A program made the translations under genes and the position numbers. This document shows positions 6,733-9,901 of a stretch of 9,901 nt of DNA, piece after piece (position 1 is the first letter of the stretch; every line of letters starts with the position of its first letter). Source of the stretch: an uncultured Caulobacteraceae bacterium (lineage in GTDB: Bacteria > Pseudomonadota > Alphaproteobacteria > Caulobacterales > Caulobacteraceae); contig CAMLRH010000075.1 of the NCBI GenBank assembly GCA_946482375.1, forward strand, positions 1-9,901, read 5' to 3'. Under the pieces are notes generated by a model that worked only from the letters and a program-made list of their open reading frames with translations, had not been told where the DNA came from and did no database searches.

Positions 6733-7734
6733 ATGACCGAACCTCGTTCCACCCGCTGCCTGATCGTGGGATCCGGCCCGGCCGGCTACACCGCCGCCGT
6801 CTACGCCGCCCGCGCGCTGCTCAAGCCCGTGCTGATCCAGGGCATCCAGCCCGGCGGCCAGCTGACCATCACCACCGACGTGGAGAACTATCCGGGCTTC
6901 GCCGACGTCATCCAGGGCCCCTGGCTGATGGAGCAGATGCAGGCCCAGGCCGAGCACGTCGGCGCCGAGATCATCAACGACATCGTCTTGGAAGCGGACC
7001 TGTCCCAGCGGCCGTTCCGGCTGAAGTGCGACAGCAGTCAGGAGTGGCTGGCCGAGACGCTGATTATCTGCACCGGCGCGCAGGCCAAATGGCTGGGCAT
7101 CGAGAGCGAGGCGAAATTCCAGGGATTCGGCGTGTCGGCGTGCGCGACCTGCGACGGCTTCTTCTATCGCGGCAAGGAAGTGGTCGTGGTCGGCGGCGGC
7201 AACACCGCCGTCGAGGAGGCGCTGTTCCTGACCAACTTCGCCAGCAAGGTCACCGTCGTGCACCGGCGCGACGAGTTCCGGGCCGAGAAGATTCTGCAGG
7301 AGCGCCTGTTCGCCCATCCGAAAATCGAGGTCATCTGGGACAGCGCCATCGACGAGGTGCTGGGCGAGAGCGATCCGCTGGGCGTCACCGGCGTGCGGCT
7401 CAAGAACGTCAAGACCGGCGAGACCCGGACCATCGCCGCCGACGGCGTGTTCATCGCCATCGGCCATGCGCCCGCGAGCCAACTGTTCGCCGGCCAGCTG
7501 GAAGCCGACAGCTCCGGCTACCTGAAGGTGAAACCCGGTACGGCCTCGACGGCGATCCCCGGCGTCTACGCGGCCGGCGACGTCACCGACGACGTTTACC
7601 GGCAGGCGGTGACGGCGGCCGGCATGGGCTGCATGGCGGCGCTGGAGGCCGTGCGTTTCCTCGCCGAGGAAGACCACGCCAAGGCCCACCATCCGATCAC
7701 TCACGCCGAGGCCGAGAAGATTGGCGCCTGGTGA
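6733..7734 (+). CDS. trxB: Thioredoxin-disulfide reductase (thioredoxin reductase)
   Basis: A 333-residue flavoprotein, close to the usual bacterial TrxB length. It passes electrons from NADPH through FAD and a redox-active disulfide to thioredoxin in the cytoplasm. Motifs appear in the expected order: FAD-binding GSGPAG (13-18), GGQLTITTDVENYPG (41-55), the redox pair CATC (137-140) followed by DGFFY, NADPH-binding GGGNTA (154-159), HRRDEFRA (177-184) of the kind that contacts the NADPH 2'-phosphate, and FAD-binding GDVTDD (282-287). The HRR motif supports the NADPH-dependent enzyme over ferredoxin- or NADH-type relatives. The ATG at 6733 gives the canonical N-terminus; no clear Shine-Dalgarno sequence lies in the 30 bases after the ELM1-family gene. 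Its stop overlaps the start of the downstream acetyltransferase. Confidence 0.97.
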   Translation: MTEPRSTRCLIVGSGPAGYTAAVYAARALLKPVLIQGIQPGGQLTITTDVENYPGFADVIQGPWLMEQMQAQAEHVGAEIINDIVLEADLSQRPFRLKCDSSQEWLAETLIICTGAQAKWLGIESEAKFQGFGVSACATCDGFFYRGKEVVVVGGGNTAVEEALFLTNFASKVTVVHRRDEFRAEKILQERLFAHPKIEVIWDSAIDEVLGESDPLGVTGVRLKNVKTGETRTIAADGVFIAIGHAPASQLFAGQLEADSSGYLKVKPGTASTAIPGVYAAGDVTDDVYRQAVTAAGMGCMAALEAVRFLAEEDHAKAHHPITHAEAEKIGAW

Positions 7735-8216
7735 TTATCCGCCTGGCCCGCGACGACGACCGCGCCGCCATCCGCGAGGTCGTCTCCGCCGCCTTCGGGG
7801 AACCTGACGAAGCCGACCTGGTCGATCGCCTGCGCGCCGATGGCGACGCACTGGTCGAACTGGTGGCCGACGAGGACGGCGAGGTCGTCGGCCACATCCT
7901 CTACAGCCCGATGCAGTCCGACCCGCCCGCCAGCGTGGCGGCGCTGGCGCCCGTCGCCGTGAAGCCCACCGTGCAGCGCGCCGGCATCGGCATCGCGCTC
8001 AATCGAGCGGGACTAGCGGCGTGTCGCGAGGCAGGCGTCGAGCTCGTCATCGTACTCGGCCACGCCGACTACTATCCGCGCTTCGGCTTCTCGGCGGAGC
8101 TCGCGAAGCGCGTCCACGCGCCCTTCTCGGGCCCGAGCTTCATGGCGCTGGAGCTGAGCCCCGGCGTGCTCGGGGCGGAGCGAATCGTCCGTTACGCGCC
8201 CGGCTTCGGCATTTAA
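7731..8216 (+). CDS. GNAT-family N-acetyltransferase, YhbS-like
   Basis: A 161-residue GNAT protein that should transfer an acetyl group from acetyl-CoA to an amine; the substrate is unknown. Motif A is clear: LAPVAVKPTVQRAGIGIALN (72-91) contains the QRAGIG acetyl-CoA pyrophosphate-binding loop (Q-x-x-G-x-G). It is followed by ELVIVLGHADYYPRFGFS (104-121), typical of the YhbS-like (COG3153) branch. No transmembrane segment or extra domain is seen, and the length is normal for a single GNAT domain. The start is GTG at 7731. It overlaps the TGA of trxB (GTGA, 7731-7734), which implies translational coupling. The reading frame stays open upstream inside trxB, but that extension is only trxB in another frame. 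It is convergent with the Pro/Ala-rich protein gene, with a repeat in between. Confidence 0.88.
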   Translation: MIIRLARDDDRAAIREVVSAAFGEPDEADLVDRLRADGDALVELVADEDGEVVGHILYSPMQSDPPASVAALAPVAVKPTVQRAGIGIALNRAGLAACREAGVELVIVLGHADYYPRFGFSAELAKRVHAPFSGPSFMALELSPGVLGAERIVRYAPGFGI

Positions 8217-8224
8217 CCCCCTCC

Positions 8225-8321
8225 CGTCATCCCGGACGGCCGTTAGGCCGATCCGGGACCCAGGCTTCACAGTCGCTGCCTCTGGGTCCCGGCTCTCCGC
8301 TGCGCTTCGGCCGGGATGACG
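8225..8321. repeat. REP/BIME-like double-hairpin repeat, copy B
   Basis: A 97-base palindromic element filling most of the 112-base gap between two convergent genes. Outer arms CGTCATCCCGG (8225-8235) and CCGGGATGACG (8311-8321) match perfectly. Hairpin one is TCCCGGA (8230-8236) plus CGGCC (8237-8241), a GTTA loop, then GGCCG (8246-8250) and TCCGGGA (8252-8258). Hairpin two is TCCCGGC (8287-8293) with GCCGGGA (8310-8316). CCGGGACCCAG (8253-8263) also pairs perfectly with CTGGGTCCCGG (8282-8292). It shares CGTCATCCC, TCTGGGTCCC and GGGATGACG with copy A, while the hairpin interiors differ but still pair. It could serve as a two-way transcript end, although it lacks T-runs. Confidence 0.8.
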
Positions 8322-8328
8322 ATGAAGT

Positions 8329-9186
8329 TTAGTCGCCCGAGGTCGGGTCCCGCGTCGTCAGCGGCGCGTTCGGGTCGGCGACCGGCGTCTGCGGGCCCGG
8401 CGCGGAAGCCGGCGGAGGCGGCGTCGGCAGCGGCGGAATTCTCAGGGGTGCGGTCGTGATCGACGGCGCGGCCGGGGTCGCCGTTCCGGAGTATGGCTGC
8501 GGACCGGTCGGCAGCGGCGCCGTCGAAGATCGCGCCGTGCGGGTCGTGGGCTGGCTCACGGCGGCGGTTTCCACCGGCTCGGTCGCGCCGCGAAGCTCGG
8601 GCTCCTCGGCGGCCGGTTCTTCGGCCACGATCCCGGCCCAAGCAGGCGGCGTGATGACCGGCTCGCGCGCCGCCGGCGTCGGCGTCGGGGCGACGGCCAC
8701 CGGCTCGAAGGTCGCGGTCTCTTCCGGCTGGCGCAGCATCAGCCAGGCGGCCCCGGCCATGACGGCGGAGACGGCGACGGCGGCGCCGATGAACAGCGGC
8801 GTGCGGTTCTCGCTGCGCTTCCTGCGGCGCGGCGCGGCGAACGGCGCTTGCGGCGGCGCAATGAACGGCGGGGCGGGCGTGATTTCCGGTTCGGGCTCGA
8901 ACGCGACGGCCTCGACCACCGGCTCGGGCGCGACCGGTTCGACCTCCGGCGTCGCCTGCGGCGCGGTGTAGCCGACCGGCAGGGCCGAGCCGGTCAGGAT
9001 GCTGGACTGGCGCGCGGGGCCCGGCGGCGCGGCGGCCGGTTTCGGCGCCGGCTTGGGGGCGGCGGCCTTTGCTCCCGGCGGCGCCTTGGGCACGCGCAGA
9101 TGGAAGGTCTGCTCAGGCGCGCGCGGCCAGGCGCTCGGCGCCTGATAGGGGTTGTTGCTGCTGCGGTCTGAAGGCGGTTGCTGCAT
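8329..9186 (-). CDS. Pro/Ala-rich single-pass membrane protein of unknown function
   Basis: A 285-residue protein that I cannot assign to a family. Residues 1-119 are rich in Pro and Ala, with a lysine-proline stretch (KPAPKPAAAPP, 45-55) and an acidic Pro/Glu segment (81-102). A basic cluster RRRKR (120-124) is followed by one membrane helix (about 131-151), so the N-terminus should be cytoplasmic and residues 152-285 periplasmic. The periplasmic part is again Pro/Ala/Thr-rich and probably unstructured (PPLPTPPPPASAPG, 251-264). No folded domain is visible; a SPOR, LysM or TonB C-terminal domain is not recognisable. The layout resembles envelope linker proteins. The ATG at 9186 has a weak GAG upstream. 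It lies 67 bases after the cell wall hydrolase gene on the same strand, which suggests an envelope role, but this is only context. Low-complexity composition could mislead gene calling, yet the frame is intact and the membrane segment is coherent. Confidence 0.7.
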   Translation of the reverse strand: MQQPPSDRSSNNPYQAPSAWPRAPEQTFHLRVPKAPPGAKAAAPKPAPKPAAAPPGPARQSSILTGSALPVGYTAPQATPEVEPVAPEPVVEAVAFEPEPEITPAPPFIAPPQAPFAAPRRRKRSENRTPLFIGAAVAVSAVMAGAAWLMLRQPEETATFEPVAVAPTPTPAAREPVITPPAWAGIVAEEPAAEEPELRGATEPVETAAVSQPTTRTARSSTAPLPTGPQPYSGTATPAAPSITTAPLRIPPLPTPPPPASAPGPQTPVADPNAPLTTRDPTSGD

Positions 9187-9205
9187 TTCAACTCAAGCCC
9201 GGTTG

Positions 9206-9231
9206 CCCCCGCACGGCCAAAGTCGCGGGGG
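9206..9231. repeat. Small inverted repeat between cell wall hydrolase and Pro-rich protein genes
   Basis: CCCCCGC (9206-9212) and GCGGGGG (9225-9231) form a perfect 7-base GC stem with a 12-base loop. It lies in the 67-base gap after the hydrolase stop. No T-run follows on the minus strand, so a simple intrinsic terminator is not supported. It could weaken read-through or be incidental in such GC-rich DNA. Confidence 0.35.
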
Positions 9232-9253
9232 AATTGGCCCGTTTCGTGACAGT

Positions 9254-9901
9254 CTACTCCTTCGGCTTGCGCTCGCCGAGCGGCAAGTCGCCGCTGAAGG
9301 CCGGCGTCTCGGCCGGAGCGGTGGCGATGGGGGCGTCGGTGTTGTCCAGCGCCTTCAGCTTTTCGTTGATGCGCGCGATCTCTTCCTTGGTCGGCGCGCG
9401 ACGAGAAGCGGTGATGGTGTTGGCGGCCCGCGCGGGCGGCGGCGCGCCGGGCGCCTCGGGCTCGGCCACCGTGTAGGTCCGTTCGCCCAGCGTGACCGTG
9501 CGGACCACCGCCTTAATGGGGACCAGCTGGTCGCCCTGGATGCGCTCGTCGATGCCCTGGAGGATGGCCGGCGTCAGGTTGCGCTCGCCGCCGCGGTAGC
9601 GGCCGGTGAAGGCCCTGACCTCGCCCGCCGGTCCGGTCCAGCGGTAGAAGATGTGCGCGCCCACCTGGGTGATCTTGTAGAGCGTCGGCGCCCAGTACGG
9701 CGCGACATAGTCGGCGTGGTAGTGGGTCGCCGTCCCCACATCCTTGGCCACAAAGCCGTTCAGTGCCTTCTTCGCCACCGCCCGCGCCTGGCGCCAGAGC
9801 GAGGGAACCGGCGCGCGGGCCAGCGAGCCGTCGCAGGTGAAGCTGAACTGGCAGCCGGTCTCGCGCATGGCGCCTTCGAAGACCACGCCGCAGATCGACT
9901 T
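9254..9901 (-). CDS. SleB/CwlJ-type cell wall hydrolase, C-terminal part (5' end outside window)
   Basis: The last 215 residues of a Hydrolase_2 (SleB-like) peptidoglycan hydrolase running in from the right edge. The frame is open to the last base and begins KSICGVVFEG, so the GTG at 9886 is an internal valine, not the start. Family features are CGVVFEGAMRETGCQFSFTC (4-23) and THYHADYVAPYWAPTLYK (59-76), followed by GAHIFYRW (81-88). The N-terminal half of the domain, which holds the catalytic glutamate in this family, is not in the window. Enzymes of this type cut the glycan strand of peptidoglycan; in non-sporulating alphaproteobacteria they are thought to act in wall remodelling. After the domain (about residue 95) there is a tail of roughly 120 residues, including a charged, probably helical stretch (TKEEIARINEKLKAL, near 170-184) and a Pro/Ala-rich, lysine-rich end. 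This tail is longer than the bare domain requires. Confidence 0.85.
   Translation of the reverse strand, partial: KSICGVVFEGAMRETGCQFSFTCDGSLARAPVPSLWRQARAVAKKALNGFVAKDVGTATHYHADYVAPYWAPTLYKITQVGAHIFYRWTGPAGEVRAFTGRYRGGERNLTPAILQGIDERIQGDQLVPIKAVVRTVTLGERTYTVAEPEAPGAPPPARAANTITASRRAPTKEEIARINEKLKALDNTDAPIATAPAETPAFSGDLPLGERKPKE

Noticed and set aside
6718..7704. Open frame of 328 codons on the minus strand, antisense to trxB
   Set aside because: It is fully covered by an unmistakable trxB. The translation is low-complexity and has no family features.
7026..7730. N-terminal extension of the GNAT frame back into trxB
   Set aside because: The extension is trxB read in another frame. The GNAT domain begins right after the GTG at 7731, and the full length is normal from there.
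9206..9231. Inverted repeat as an intrinsic terminator
   Set aside because: The stem is GC-rich but no run of T follows on the strand of the hydrolase gene, so I list it only as an inverted repeat.

Overview
The window is a gene-dense, GC-rich stretch of an alphaproteobacterial chromosome. The GreA sequence, the pair of secreted S9 peptidases, the bacterial ELM1-family protein and the SleB-type cell wall hydrolase together suggest the Caulobacterales (Caulobacter, Phenylobacterium or Brevundimonas relatives). That placement is an inference from protein style; no rRNA or other decisive marker is present. I see no integrase, transposase, CRISPR array, tRNA or rRNA gene.

Layout. (1) 1-162, plus strand: the last 53 codons of a small membrane protein. 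Its end overlaps the end of the convergent gene that follows. (2) 4917-146, minus strand: a three-gene block made of two tandem, paralogous, exported S9-family peptidases and an EamA-type drug/metabolite transporter. Gaps of about 30 bases suggest one transcript. (3) 4918-5101: a divergent intergenic region with a candidate promoter for greA whose -10 sits at the centre of a 28-base imperfect palindrome. (4) 5102-5575: greA. (5) 5588-5686: a REP/BIME-like double hairpin. (6) 5716-8216, plus strand: an ELM1-family protein, thioredoxin reductase (trxB) and a YhbS-like GNAT acetyltransferase. The last two overlap by four bases. (7) 8225-8321: a second copy of the same repeat family, between convergent genes. 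(8) 9901-8329, minus strand: the C-terminal part of a SleB-type cell wall hydrolase running in from the right edge, then a single-pass Pro/Ala-rich membrane protein.

The most notable observation concerns the two S9 peptidases. The downstream copy has a complete Ser-Asp-His triad and a normal HGGP motif. The upstream copy is an intact 647-residue reading frame with a signal peptide, but it has alanine in place of the nucleophilic serine (GQAYGG instead of GASYGG) and HDGP in place of HGGP, while keeping the Asp and His. It looks like a secreted pseudo-peptidase made alongside its active paralogue. Other points of interest are the palindrome over the greA promoter and the two double-hairpin repeats. 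I do not see a defence system or any other clearly new multigene system here; most genes are ordinary housekeeping or envelope functions.
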